Shown here: one piece after another, positions 18,153-25,341 of the stretch
How the letters are laid out: each line of letters opens with the position of its first letter
How positions within the stretch are numbered: position 1 is the first letter of the stretch
Origin: Gilliamella sp. WF3-4
GTDB taxonomy: Bacteria; Pseudomonadota; Gammaproteobacteria; Enterobacterales; Orbaceae
Assembly: GCF_001690275.1 (NCBI RefSeq)
Contig: NZ_LZGW01000061.1
Location: 1 to 38,192, forward strand
DNA length: 38,192 nt
Direction: 5' to 3'
Program-made: the position numbers and the translations under genes
Notes under the pieces: generated by a model
The model's database searches: none
Told to the model about the DNA's origin: nothing
Seen by the model: only the letters and a program-made list of their open reading frames with translations

Positions 18153-18197
18153 CTTTCGAAAACAAAACTATAATGAAAGATTAATTACTTTCGAAAA
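18153..18197 (-). promoter_or_regulatory. gat operon promoter with two GatR-like operators
   Basis: ACTTTCGAAAAYAAAA occurs twice, with cores CTTTCGAAAA at 18153-18162 and 18188-18197, 35 bases apart. Reading the minus strand, TTCGAA (18195-18190) and TATAGT (18172-18167) are separated by 17 bases and could be the -35 and -10 elements. One operator then covers the -35 region and the other lies about at the start of transcription. The strength of the -35 match is poor (3 of 6), in keeping with an activator-dependent promoter. Confidence 0.5.
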
Positions 18198-18223
18198 TAA
18201 AATCAAACAAAGAAATTTATTTT

Positions 18224-18239
18224 TGTGATCGAAATCAAT
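18224..18239. promoter_or_regulatory. CRP-like site upstream of gatA (proximal)
   Basis: TGTGATCGAAATCAAT keeps one perfect TGTGA half and a weak second half. It lies upstream of the proposed gat -35 element. CRP activation of galactitol genes is expected and would suit the weak -35. Confidence 0.45.
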
Positions 18240-18290
18240 TTATTAAAATAACGTTTAACCAATAAACAACTTTCTAGTTAAAAATTAAAA

Positions 18291-18306
18291 CCCGATCCAG
18301 ATCACA
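18291..18306. promoter_or_regulatory. CRP-like site upstream of gatA (distal)
   Basis: CCCGATCCAGATCACA is, on the minus strand, TGTGATCTGGATCGGG. It has a perfect left half but a poor right half. It lies 67 bases upstream of the first CRP-like site. Confidence 0.35.
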
Positions 18307-18584
18307 AAAAAACTTTTTTAAATTGTAAAAGAGTATTAACTTGTACAGGTTACCCATAATAGAAATAAAGAATTTACTCTAGCAAAAAAAGTAAACACGT
18401 CTTTGTATTAATGGTGTGTCAGAGTGTGGTAAATCAGTGGTAGCCAAACAGTACTACTTTAGGGAATAGTTTTTTAGGGAATAGTTTCAATCGCATGAGG
18501 CATTAAATAATATGACACCGATCTAATATAAAACGTTAAAACAGGCTGCCTAATTTTCTACGCGAGTTGTGTGCTAAGTTTGGG

Positions 18585-18713
18585 GTATTTACACTGCATT
18601 ACAATACTTTCAGGTACTATGATCCGGATATAGATAGATTTACTCAGCCGAATCTGGTAGGTTTAGCTGGCAGTATTAATCTTTATCAGTATGCGCCTAT
18701 TGGATTGAGTTGA
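18585..18713 (+). pseudogene. Rhs core-domain C-terminal tail (remnant 1)
   Basis: The plus strand reads LHYNTFRYYDPDIDRFTQPN and then LVGLAGSINLYQYAPIGLS before a stop at 711-713 of the 18-kb block. This is the conserved RHS repeat-associated core, which normally ends in PDPIGLAGG.NLYQYAPNP and leads into a variable toxin. The rest of the Rhs gene is missing. It probably arrived as a recombining toxin tip. Confidence 0.8.
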
Positions 18714-18869
18714 TCCGTGGAAATTGAGTTGTTTCAAAATTCATTCGTGAATAAAAGAAAGTAATAAACTTTTTTAAAAAGCTGAGATTATAGGAAAATC
18801 GCATCAATCAAGTATCGTTCATTTAACAAAAAAACTTCTTTTAAAGAATAAAAAAATCAGACTGTCGCA

Positions 18870-19035
18870 CCAAAACCCATAGGTCATGGATTTTCTGAAA
18901 CTAGAGTTCGATATGGGCACGTGTTTATTTCAGAGAAATAAATGATAGTATAATTGAAATATTAGTAAATCTAATAAGGCTAATGAGCAAATAGTTATCA
19001 ATGAAGTTTTAAAAGTATTTGGTAAAGGAACTTAA
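18870..19035 (+). pseudogene. Decayed toxin C-terminus before immunity gene
   Basis: Three frames must be joined to read a continuous peptide: GHGFSETRVRYGHVFISEK, then INDSIIEILV, then SNKANEQIVINEVLKVFGK with a stop at 19033-19035. That stop lies 5 bases before the next ATG, the spacing expected between a toxin and its immunity gene. I infer a former Rhs toxin domain inactivated by at least two frameshifts. The toxin family is not recognised. Confidence 0.5.
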
Positions 19036-19040
19036 GTATT

Positions 19041-19334
19041 ATGAATATTAAAATTTTAAACTATGATCGGGATCTTAATCAGGTCAATGATAATGTTGAT
19101 GTTGAAGTTTTTTTAGACAATGGAAAGCGGTATGCTGCAACATTTTTCACTATCGAAAATATAATTTCTATTTTGAATAAGTATAAAGAGACAAAAGAGT
19201 GTTGTAATGGCTTATATTTTTGGGCATCAGATATGATTATTGTTGAGAGTTTAAATGATAAAGTAATAAATAAAACGATACAGGATTTGATAAAAAACGA
19301 AGAATTTCATCATGTTTTCTCATTATTAGAGTAA
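19041..19334 (+). CDS. Orphan immunity protein candidate
   Basis: An acidic 97-residue cytoplasmic protein with no signal or membrane segment. It contains DVEVFLDNGKRYAATFFTIE, NIISILNKYKETKECCNGLY and FWASDMIIVESLND. An AAGGA lies 12 bases before the ATG. Its intact frame directly after a broken toxin tail is the usual sign of an orphan immunity gene kept for protection against neighbours carrying the toxin. The function is inferred from position only, and I cannot name the family. Confidence 0.6.
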   Translation: MNIKILNYDRDLNQVNDNVDVEVFLDNGKRYAATFFTIENIISILNKYKETKECCNGLYFWASDMIIVESLNDKVINKTIQDLIKNEEFHHVFSLLE

Positions 19335-19516
19335 TTAATCAATGTAGAAAAGATCGTACATCTAAATTTTCATCGCTTTTATTTCTTTGCTACCTATTTT
19401 GCTACCTATATTGTAGAAAATCAGCTATTAGTTATGAAGTATAATGATACAAAAATAGTACAGGTATCGATACAATATAATTCATACTATCAAGGTTATA
19501 ATTTAGACAAGTAATC

Positions 19517-19937
19517 AGTTTACATTACAATACTTTCAGGTACTATCATCCAGATACAGGAAGATTTACTCAGCCAGACCCGATTGAGCTGCTGGTGGGT
19601 TTAATCTGTCCAGTATGCGCCTAATGCTTTGACTTGAGCCGATCATTTAGGACTGAATGCTCACCATGTAAGGCAAAAAGCGATTAGGCAAAATCTTGTA
19701 AAAGGGTATTATCCCTGCTATTTTAGTTCCCAAAGTTGGACATAAGTTCCTTACAGATGAAGTTGAAATTGTTGCACGTAGTAAAATTAACTCTAGAACA
19801 GAAAAACCATTTAGTCATGCTAGAGAATTATTAGCTAGAGGTATACGTGAACTAAGAAAGGGTTACCCACAAATACCCAATAATGCTTTTCAGAAATTAA
19901 TCGCCAAAAATAAAGAAATGTTTCCAGAAATGTGAAA
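19517..19937 (+). pseudogene. Rhs tail (remnant 2) with frameshifted AHH-like nuclease toxin
   Basis: The frame first reads LHYNTFRYYHPDTGRFTQPD, an RHS core end, then breaks. A second frame resumes at HLGLNAHHVRQKAIRQNLVK with the AHH motif of HNH-like toxin nucleases. A third frame, from about 19710, reads AILVPKVGHKFLTDEVEIVA and continues through HARELLARGIRELRKGYPQI to KLIAKNKEMFPEM with a stop. Joined, these make a complete Rhs tip plus an AHH-like nuclease domain with at least two frameshifts, so the toxin is dead. The family assignment rests on the AHH motif and the GH..V...K.. context and is tentative. Confidence 0.65.
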
Positions 19938-19968
19938 ACTAAAACCTAATGGAAAAAGAGGTTGTTAA

Positions 19969-20334
19969 ATGAATAAAATAGGAAAAGATGAATTAATCGT
20001 CAACTCAATTTTAGATGAGCTCTTAAATGAACGACTTGAATATTATAAAAATAATTTAAGTAATTCAAGTGAACCTATAAACAGCGATGATCCTTATGCA
20101 AGAGCAAGGAGTATTATCGCAAAGCTATCAGATAAAGACCAAGAAAAGATTTTTAATTTTCTGCGTATAGTAATGATAGATACAATGTCAACAATTTTTG
20201 GCACCATAGATGGTTCACGTTTTCCTCCTAATATTAGTGGTGATTTCATTCTTGAGTATGATGGAGATGAAATACAAGGTTCATTGCAAGATGAGTTAAT
20301 TGCCAAAGCAGAAGAGATTGGTGTCTATGATTAA
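19969..20334 (+). CDS. Immunity protein for the AHH-like toxin, copy 1
   Basis: A 121-residue acidic soluble protein. The C-terminal two thirds, from DPYARARSIIAKLSDKDQEK through IFGTIDGSRFPPNISGDFIL to GVYD, is nearly identical to the paralogue at 24130. The N-terminal part (LIVNSILDELLNERLEYYKN) is clearly different. GAGG lies 9 bases before the ATG. It follows the toxin stop by 34 bases. Immunity function is inferred from context; the family is not recognised. The frame is intact although the toxin is broken. Confidence 0.65.
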   Translation: MNKIGKDELIVNSILDELLNERLEYYKNNLSNSSEPINSDDPYARARSIIAKLSDKDQEKIFNFLRIVMIDTMSTIFGTIDGSRFPPNISGDFILEYDGDEIQGSLQDELIAKAEEIGVYD

Positions 20335-20355
20335 TGAATTAATCATTAAAAGTAA

Positions 20356-20565
20356 AAAATTTTTTTACGCCCCCCCAACCTGCTGGTTAGACAAAAAAAC
20401 ACAACAAACAGAGATAGACCGATTACCGTGATGATTGCACCAAACAGAATTGAAGCGATTGCCATCAAAGATACTGAGAAATCCAGCTATACAATGATGC
20501 GCCAACCTATTAGCAGGATCGAAAGCGTGTTCCTAAAAAAAGAGGTCGATGCTAATTATGGCTAA
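20356..20565 (+). other. Short frame overlapping the Imm26-like start, copy 1
   Basis: An open frame without an early ATG ends NRDRPITVMIAPNRIEAIAI, then KDTEKSSYTMMRQPISRIES and VFLKKEVDANYG. Its stop (20563-20565) overlaps the start of the next gene, as a toxin and its immunity gene often do. The peptide is kept in the same frame in copy 2 (24529-24702). It is probably the tail of a second toxin, but it could be a short coupling peptide. No family is recognised. Confidence 0.45.
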
Positions 20566-21178
20566 ACGTGTTGTTTGGAAGAAAAATGATCTAGTCAATA
20601 TCCAATTACGTGATAATTTATACACAATTGGACAGATGCTAACCAGCCCTGAAATGCGCTTTTATGATATTTTCAATTCAGATGGTGCATGGCAGAATTT
20701 AGATTTAAATAAAATAGAACCCTTGTTCAGCGTTTTTGTTGGGAATGTGATTAATAAGTCGTTAATTCAAGGGAAAATAAAATCCACTACAGTAATACCC
20801 AGCTCAAAGCCTAACGAAAGATATTGGATTAAACCCTATACAATTTTAGATTATGGGCACTACAAAGGTGATAGATTTAATTTTCATTTTTTAGGAGGAA
20901 AACTAATAGACCTTGTTCCTGATGCCGATGACATTTTAAGTACAACTAGAGCACCAATTATCAAAGAAGATTTAACGCTTCCACAAGATAGAAAGCTTAT
21001 TGAATAATATGAGCTGACTAATATGTGGGGTGATGTAGATTTACGAGACCGCCTCTGTCGCTATTTTGATACAGGTATTAACCGTGATGATCTGAAATTT
21101 GAAGTATTCCCTGATTTATGGGATGACAGAGAAAAATTGCGTCCCCTGACACGCCGCCTACCAGAACCACTTCGTTAA
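20549..21178 (+). pseudogene. Imm26-like immunity gene interrupted by a stop codon
   Basis: The sequence is nearly the same as the intact gene at 24686-25315 but has TAA at 21005-21007 where copy 2 has CAA (IEQYELTN). The truncated product would be 152 residues. The remaining 57 codons after the stop are unchanged apart from a few substitutions, so the mutation is recent. Two ATGs, 20549 and 20558, are possible starts; GAGG at 20542-20545 is 3 or 12 bases away respectively, so neither is well spaced. Confidence 0.8.
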
Positions 21179-21326
21179 ACAGATAATCAAAAGAAAACGG
21201 AATTACCCTTTTTTATTTAACTGAATGATTATCAAAAAAACAAGGATAAAGAAACCAAAACCCCAACATAATTACCCCCCTTTTACTTTTATCATAGAGA
21301 ATTTTCTACTTTTTTGCTGCACTATT

Positions 21327-22214
21327 TTAGGGGGTAGTTACAATTGTTTTAACCATTTCTAAAAACAGATCTCTTTTTTCATTACGAATCTTTGGGTTCC
21401 ATACCATAGCAATATCCCACCCTGGTTGTTCAAATTCAGGGATAATGAGTTTAACGCCTTTCGGTAAAAAATGACGGACACTTGCCGGAACAAAGGCAAC
21501 CCCATTTTTACCTGCAATTAACGCTAAAAGAGATGAAAGGTCACTGGTGGCTGATACGGGATTTGAAAATATATTCATATGGTCAAGCATCATTTTAGTT
21601 TGTTCAGCCAAACAAGGTGCTAAGTTTGGCTTTATGTGCAATAAAGAGTGTGTTTCGATTACATAATTAAGATTAGAGGCATTAACTTCAACGTCATCCG
21701 GCACAGCAAGAACGATCCGTTCCTTAGATAGAATTATTGAATTTAGAGAATCGTGTACCGGCATTCGAACAAAGGCAATATCCAATTCACCTTGCATCAA
21801 CATCTTAATTTGAGTACTAGATGGAATTTGTCTGGTAATAACTTCATATTCAGGATATTTATCCGAAAAGGCATGAATCCACTTAGGTACATTTTGGAAT
21901 GAAGAAATACCAAATCCAATTAATATATAGTTATGTGCATTCTTCTTAATATTACTGGCTGTGATCAAAAAATGATTGTGGTATTTTAAAAGTATTTGCG
22001 CTTCGAGAAATATTTTTTCTCCAATATATGTTAATTTTGCTCCATTACGACCTCTAATAAAAAGTTTCATTTCAATAATTCTTTCTAAAGCTTGAATTTG
22101 TTTTGTCAATGCAGGTTGAGTTATAAACAAAGCTTCAGCTGCGAGGCGGTAACTTTTAGTTTCAGCCAGTGTTATAAATGCTTTAAGCAGTCGGATGTCG
22201 ATATTCATATCCAT
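21327..22214 (-). CDS. LysR-family transcriptional regulator
   Basis: A 295-residue LysR-type regulator. The N-terminal winged helix is at residues 5-63 (LLKAFITLAETKSYRLAAEA, LFITQPALTKQIQALE). A periplasmic-binding-fold effector domain follows (YILIGFGISSFQNVPKWIHA, GELDIAFVRMP, GKNGVAFVPASVRHFLP). It is divergent from the isochorismatase-fold gene at 22313, with a 98-base shared intergenic region. LysR proteins usually control their divergent neighbour, so it probably regulates the hydrolase and the following HAD gene. The effector is unknown. Confidence 0.85.
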   Translation of the reverse strand: MDMNIDIRLLKAFITLAETKSYRLAAEALFITQPALTKQIQALERIIEMKLFIRGRNGAKLTYIGEKIFLEAQILLKYHNHFLITASNIKKNAHNYILIGFGISSFQNVPKWIHAFSDKYPEYEVITRQIPSSTQIKMLMQGELDIAFVRMPVHDSLNSIILSKERIVLAVPDDVEVNASNLNYVIETHSLLHIKPNLAPCLAEQTKMMLDHMNIFSNPVSATSDLSSLLALIAGKNGVAFVPASVRHFLPKGVKLIIPEFEQPGWDIAMVWNPKIRNEKRDLFLEMVKTIVTTP

Positions 22215-22312
22215 TCCAAATGTTTATCAATAACTGATTTTTTTTTCATTATACACAACTTCCTCAAATGCTTATATTTAAGAAAGTTCAATTTTACATG
22301 GAGATAGACATC

Positions 22313-22897
22313 ATGCCCAAAGTAGCTATGTTAACTAATGATTTGCAATATGAATTTACCTACAAAATATCAAAATCACCTGAAGAACTGGAAGAAAAAC
22401 TTACTAAATTTAATGAATTTTTAAACGGTATCAGGAATCTAAATCATCAAGTTATACATTTACAGTTGATTAATGATCCCAATGATCCAGCAGTGCAAAA
22501 AAGATATAAAAATCGAGAAGGTGGTATTCCAGCTTTAGCCGGAAGACCAGAAAATCAGATATTGAAGACAATAAGTCATCCTTCAGATATTGTTGTAGTA
22601 AAAGGACGAGATACTGGTTTTTACAACAATGACCTTGATGGTATTCTAAAAAAACTTGGTGTTAATTCAGTGATTGTTACAGGCTTGCAAACTCATGTTT
22701 GTGTTCAAACAACGGCAGCTGATGCTTATTCTAGAGGGTACAATGTATGGGTTCCAAGTGATGGCGTTTTTGCTCCTTCCATAGATGATACCAATCGTGC
22801 TTTAGAATGGCTGGCAAATTATTGCGCGACAGTAGCTTCCTCTTCTGAAATTTTAGCTCTTCTAGAGAAGCAAGATGATTTGCTGGAACGCAGTTAA
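22313..22897 (+). CDS. Isochorismatase-fold cysteine hydrolase
   Basis: A 194-residue protein of the isochorismatase/nicotinamidase-like family. The catalytic triad is visible as D10 (AMLTNDLQ), K97 (VVVKGRDTGFYNN) and C130 (VTGLQTHVCVQTTAADA). ATGs at 22268, 22298 and 22313 are in frame; only 22313 has GGAG at good spacing (9 bases), so I used it. Members hydrolyse small amides or related compounds, and the substrate here is unknown. Its neighbours (divergent LysR, HAD phosphatase, HypF-like tail, MFS fragment) suggest a small catabolic operon in decay. Confidence 0.85.
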   Translation: MPKVAMLTNDLQYEFTYKISKSPEELEEKLTKFNEFLNGIRNLNHQVIHLQLINDPNDPAVQKRYKNREGGIPALAGRPENQILKTISHPSDIVVVKGRDTGFYNNDLDGILKKLGVNSVIVTGLQTHVCVQTTAADAYSRGYNVWVPSDGVFAPSIDDTNRALEWLANYCATVASSSEILALLEKQDDLLERS

Positions 22898-22910
22898 TGG
22901 AGCTAAAAAT

Positions 22911-23038
22911 GAACATTAGATCATTTAGAAAAAATTGATTTAAAACCATACAGCCATAAATTAGTACCAACTAATGATGGTGGAATTTCATTAGGGCAAA
23001 TAGTTGTTGCTGCATCTATTTTAAACTCAAAAGGATAA
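22911..23038 (+). pseudogene. HypF/carbamoyltransferase-like C-terminal tail
   Basis: A frame without a start codon reads LDHLEKIDLKPYSHKLVPTN and then DGGISLGQIVVAASILNSKG with a stop. The VPTNDGGISLGQ stretch matches the VPPNDGGI.LGQ end of HypF-type carbamoyltransferases. Only about 40 codons remain, directly after the hydrolase stop. The rest of the gene has been deleted, apparently by fusion of the neighbouring genes. Confidence 0.6.
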
Positions 23039-23044
23039 AAAATT

Positions 23045-23740
23045 ATGAGTAATGCAATAGAAAAAATTTCCGGTGTTTTATTTGATATGGATGGTGTACT
23101 TATCGACTCCAATACTGTTATTGAAAGAGCCTGGATTGAAGCCGGCGCTTTATACGGAGTCAAAGTTACTGATAGTGATATTGTAAATCATATTCACGGC
23201 CAACCAGGACCGCACACAATAAAAGCGCTTTTTGGCCACCTTCCAGTAGATGACCAAAAAAAAGTACAGGCCTATATTATTCATGCTGAAAATACTGCTG
23301 ACTATGATCCTATTCCCGGCGTTGCGCAGTTAATATTAGCTTTGTCCGCTGCAAAAATAAGAGTAGGAATAGTGACGAGTGGCTGGCGAGAAAAAATTGA
23401 CAGGATCATGGATATGCTTCAGATTAAAGACTGTATTTCCGTGATTGTAGAGCGTGATGATGTGTCTCGTGGTAAACCATTCCCTGATCCGTATATTTTA
23501 GGTGCGAAACGTTTAATGCTACCTCCCAATAAAACACTGGTATTTGAGGACTCAATTAGTGGCGTTACCTCTGCTGTTGAAGCCGGTGCATATTGCGTAG
23601 GTATCGGAGAAACAATACTTATCAAGCATGGTGCTAAAACTGCAATAGCTAATTTTTTGGAAGTTAAAGTAAATAAACAAGATAATGGCGATTACAGTAT
23701 CTCGTTGGATCGCGATCATGAAGTTTTTATAGAGAATTGA
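23045..23740 (+). CDS. HAD-superfamily phosphatase (beta-phosphoglucomutase-like subclass)
   Basis: A 231-residue HAD hydrolase. Motif I is VLFDMDGVLID (D14, D16), motif II VGIVTSGWREK, motif III lysine in GKPFPDPYILGA, and motif IV VFEDSISGV. The alpha-helical cap after motif I is of the C1 type used by phosphatases of small phosphosugars. An AAAGGAT precedes the ATG. It lies 147 bases after the hydrolase gene, with the HypF-like tail between. Substrate unknown; a phosphosugar or organophosphate is expected. Confidence 0.85.
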   Translation: MSNAIEKISGVLFDMDGVLIDSNTVIERAWIEAGALYGVKVTDSDIVNHIHGQPGPHTIKALFGHLPVDDQKKVQAYIIHAENTADYDPIPGVAQLILALSAAKIRVGIVTSGWREKIDRIMDMLQIKDCISVIVERDDVSRGKPFPDPYILGAKRLMLPPNKTLVFEDSISGVTSAVEAGAYCVGIGETILIKHGAKTAIANFLEVKVNKQDNGDYSISLDRDHEVFIEN

Positions 23741-23745
23741 TAAAG

Positions 23746-23998
23746 GAAATAAAAATAGAATCAAAAGCAAGATGTGCTGTTACTGTATTATTTTACAATG
23801 GATTTATAACTGGCGCTTGGGCGATTCAAATTGCATAATTTGCACCACGTTTTAATGTCACGGACGAAGTAATTGGTTATTTTATTCTTACTTTTGGTCT
23901 TGGCGCATTATTTATGATGCCTATATCCGGGATATTAATGTCTAAATTTGGGTCTCGTCAAATTGGGCAAATTTCGGTATTATTTGCACTATTAGTTA
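23746..23998 (+). pseudogene. Major facilitator transporter, N-terminal fragment
   Basis: The frame reads ESKARCAVTVLFYNGFITGA, WAIQIA, then a TAA at 23836-23838, then FAPRFNVTDEVIGYFILTFG and LGALFMMPISGILMSKFG. This is the first two to three membrane segments of an MFS permease. The likely start codon at 23755 is ATA instead of ATG, 7 bases after AAAGGA. The frame is cut off near 23991 where repeat copy 2 begins. It was probably the transporter of the hydrolase operon. Three independent defects (start loss, stop, truncation) are visible. Confidence 0.7.
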
Positions 23999-24129
23999 GA
24001 GATATACGTTAGCTAAAAAGAGTTTACCCACAAATACCCAATAGTGCTTTTCAGAAATTAATCGCCAAAAATAAAGAAATATATCCAGAAATGAATACAG
24101 TAAAACCTAATGGAAAAGGAGGTTGTTAA

Positions 24130-24495
24130 ATGAATAAAATAGGAAAAGATGAATTAGTAGTTACCTCACTTTTATCTATGCTTTTGGATGATACACTTGA
24201 ATATTATAAAATTCATTTAAGTGATCCGAGTAAATCCACAAACGATAATGATCCTTATGCAAGAGCAAGAAGTATTATCACAAAGCTATCAGATAAAGAC
24301 CAAGAAAAGATTTTTAATTTTCTGCGTATAGTAATGATAGATACAATGTCTACGATTTTTGGCACCATCGATGGTTCATGTTTTCCTCCTAATATTAGTG
24401 GTGATTTCATGCTTGAGTATGATGGAGATGAAATACAAGGTTCATTGCAAGATGAGTTAATTGCCAAAGCGGAAGAGATTGGTGTTTACGATTAA
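24130..24495 (+). CDS. Immunity protein for the AHH-like toxin, copy 2
   Basis: A 121-residue paralogue of the protein at 19969. From residue ~45 on (DPYARARSIITKLSDKDQEK to GVYD) it differs at only a few positions. Residues 10-40 (LVVTSLLSMLLDDTLEYYKI) are much more diverged. GGAGG precedes the ATG by 7 bases, a stronger site than in copy 1. It stands after a toxin fragment that has lost nearly everything, so it is an orphan. Immunity role inferred. Confidence 0.65.
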   Translation: MNKIGKDELVVTSLLSMLLDDTLEYYKIHLSDPSKSTNDNDPYARARSIITKLSDKDQEKIFNFLRIVMIDTMSTIFGTIDGSCFPPNISGDFMLEYDGDEIQGSLQDELIAKAEEIGVYD

Positions 24496-24528
24496 TGAAT
24501 TAATCATTTTCCCTCGATCTGCTAGTAG

Positions 24529-24702
24529 GTAAAAAACACAACAAACAGAGATAGACCGATTACCGTGATGATTGCACCAAACAGAATTGAAACGATTGCC
24601 ATCAAAGATACTGAGAAATCCTGCTATACAATGATGCGCCAACCTATTAGCAGGATCGAAAGCGTGTTCCTAAAAAAAGAGGTCGATGCTAATTATGGCT
24701 AA
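24529..24702 (+). other. Short frame overlapping the Imm26-like start, copy 2
   Basis: This is the copy-2 counterpart of 20356-20565. It reads NTTNRDRPITVMIAPNRIET and ends DANYG, with its TAA at 24700-24702 across the start region of the Imm26-like gene. Only a few substitutions separate the two copies. It is likely a toxin tail. Confidence 0.45.
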
Positions 24703-25315
24703 ACGTGTTGTTTGGAAGAAAAATGATCTAGTCAATATCCAATTACGTGATAATTTATACACAATTGGACAGATGCTAACCAGCCCTGAAATGCGCTTTT
24801 ATGATATTTTCAATTCAGATGGTGCATGGCAGAATTTAGATTTAAATAAAATAGAACCCTTGTTCAGCGTTTTTGTTGGGAATGTGATTAATAAGTCGTT
24901 AATTCAAGGGAAAATAAAATCCACTACAGTAATACCCAGCTCAAAGCCTAACGAAAGATATTGGATTAAACCCTATACAATTTTAGATTATGGGCACTAC
25001 AAAGGTGATAGATTTAATTTTCATTTTTTAGGAGGAAAACTAATAGACCTTGTTCCTGATGCCGATGGCATTTTAAGTACAACTAGAGCACCAATTATCA
25101 AAGAAGATTTAACGATTCCACAGGATCGTAAGCTTATTGAACAATATGAACTGACTAATATGTGGGGTGATGTAGATTTACGAGACCGCCTCTGTCGCTA
25201 TTTTGATACAGGTATTAACCGTGATGATCTGAAGTTTGAAGTATTCCCTGGTTTATGGGATGACAGAGAAAAATTGCGTCCCCTGACACGCCGCCTACCA
25301 GAACCGCTTCGTTAA
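24686..25315 (+). CDS. Imm26-like immunity protein (intact copy)
   Basis: A 209-residue soluble protein resembling the Imm26 family of polymorphic-toxin immunity proteins, by the start KRVVWKKNDLVNIQLRDNLY, TIGQMLTSPEMRFYDIF and the order of conserved elements to YELTNMWGDVDLRDRLC. ATGs at 24686 and 24695 are both possible; MAKR (24695) may be the real start. Its partner toxin is absent except perhaps for the short upstream frame. The family assignment is from memory of sequence pattern and should be checked by profile search. Confidence 0.65.
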   Translation: MLIMAKRVVWKKNDLVNIQLRDNLYTIGQMLTSPEMRFYDIFNSDGAWQNLDLNKIEPLFSVFVGNVINKSLIQGKIKSTTVIPSSKPNERYWIKPYTILDYGHYKGDRFNFHFLGGKLIDLVPDADGILSTTRAPIIKEDLTIPQDRKLIEQYELTNMWGDVDLRDRLCRYFDTGINRDDLKFEVFPGLWDDREKLRPLTRRLPEPLR

Positions 25316-25341
25316 ACAGATAATCAAAAGAAAACGAAATT

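Larger units (their letters stand above)
19829..21204 (+). repeat. Long direct repeat, copy 1
   Basis: This block matches 23991-25341 in the same orientation. It holds the end of the AHH-like toxin, an immunity gene, a short coupled frame and an Imm26-like gene. Most of it is nearly identical to copy 2. The exceptions are the first ~45 codons of the immunity gene and a small indel near 20350-20395. Confidence 0.85.
23991..25341 (+). repeat. Long direct repeat, copy 2
   Basis: This is the second copy of 19829-21204. It starts inside the toxin tail, at a short ATTAG(C/T)TAGAG similarity to the MFS gene, and stops exactly at the end of the IS3-type element (25342). The AHH-like toxin fragment here (KRVYPQIPNSAFQKLIAKNK) also has a stop, at 24009-24011. 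Confidence 0.85.

Noticed and set aside
18421-18500. Repeated GGGAATAGTTT between gatA and the Rhs remnant
   Set aside because: Two short adjacent copies; probably a slippage duplication in decaying DNA.
19381-19413. TTTGCTACCTAT repeated twice
   Set aside because: Only two short copies with no further periodicity, so neither a CRISPR array nor an informative repeat.
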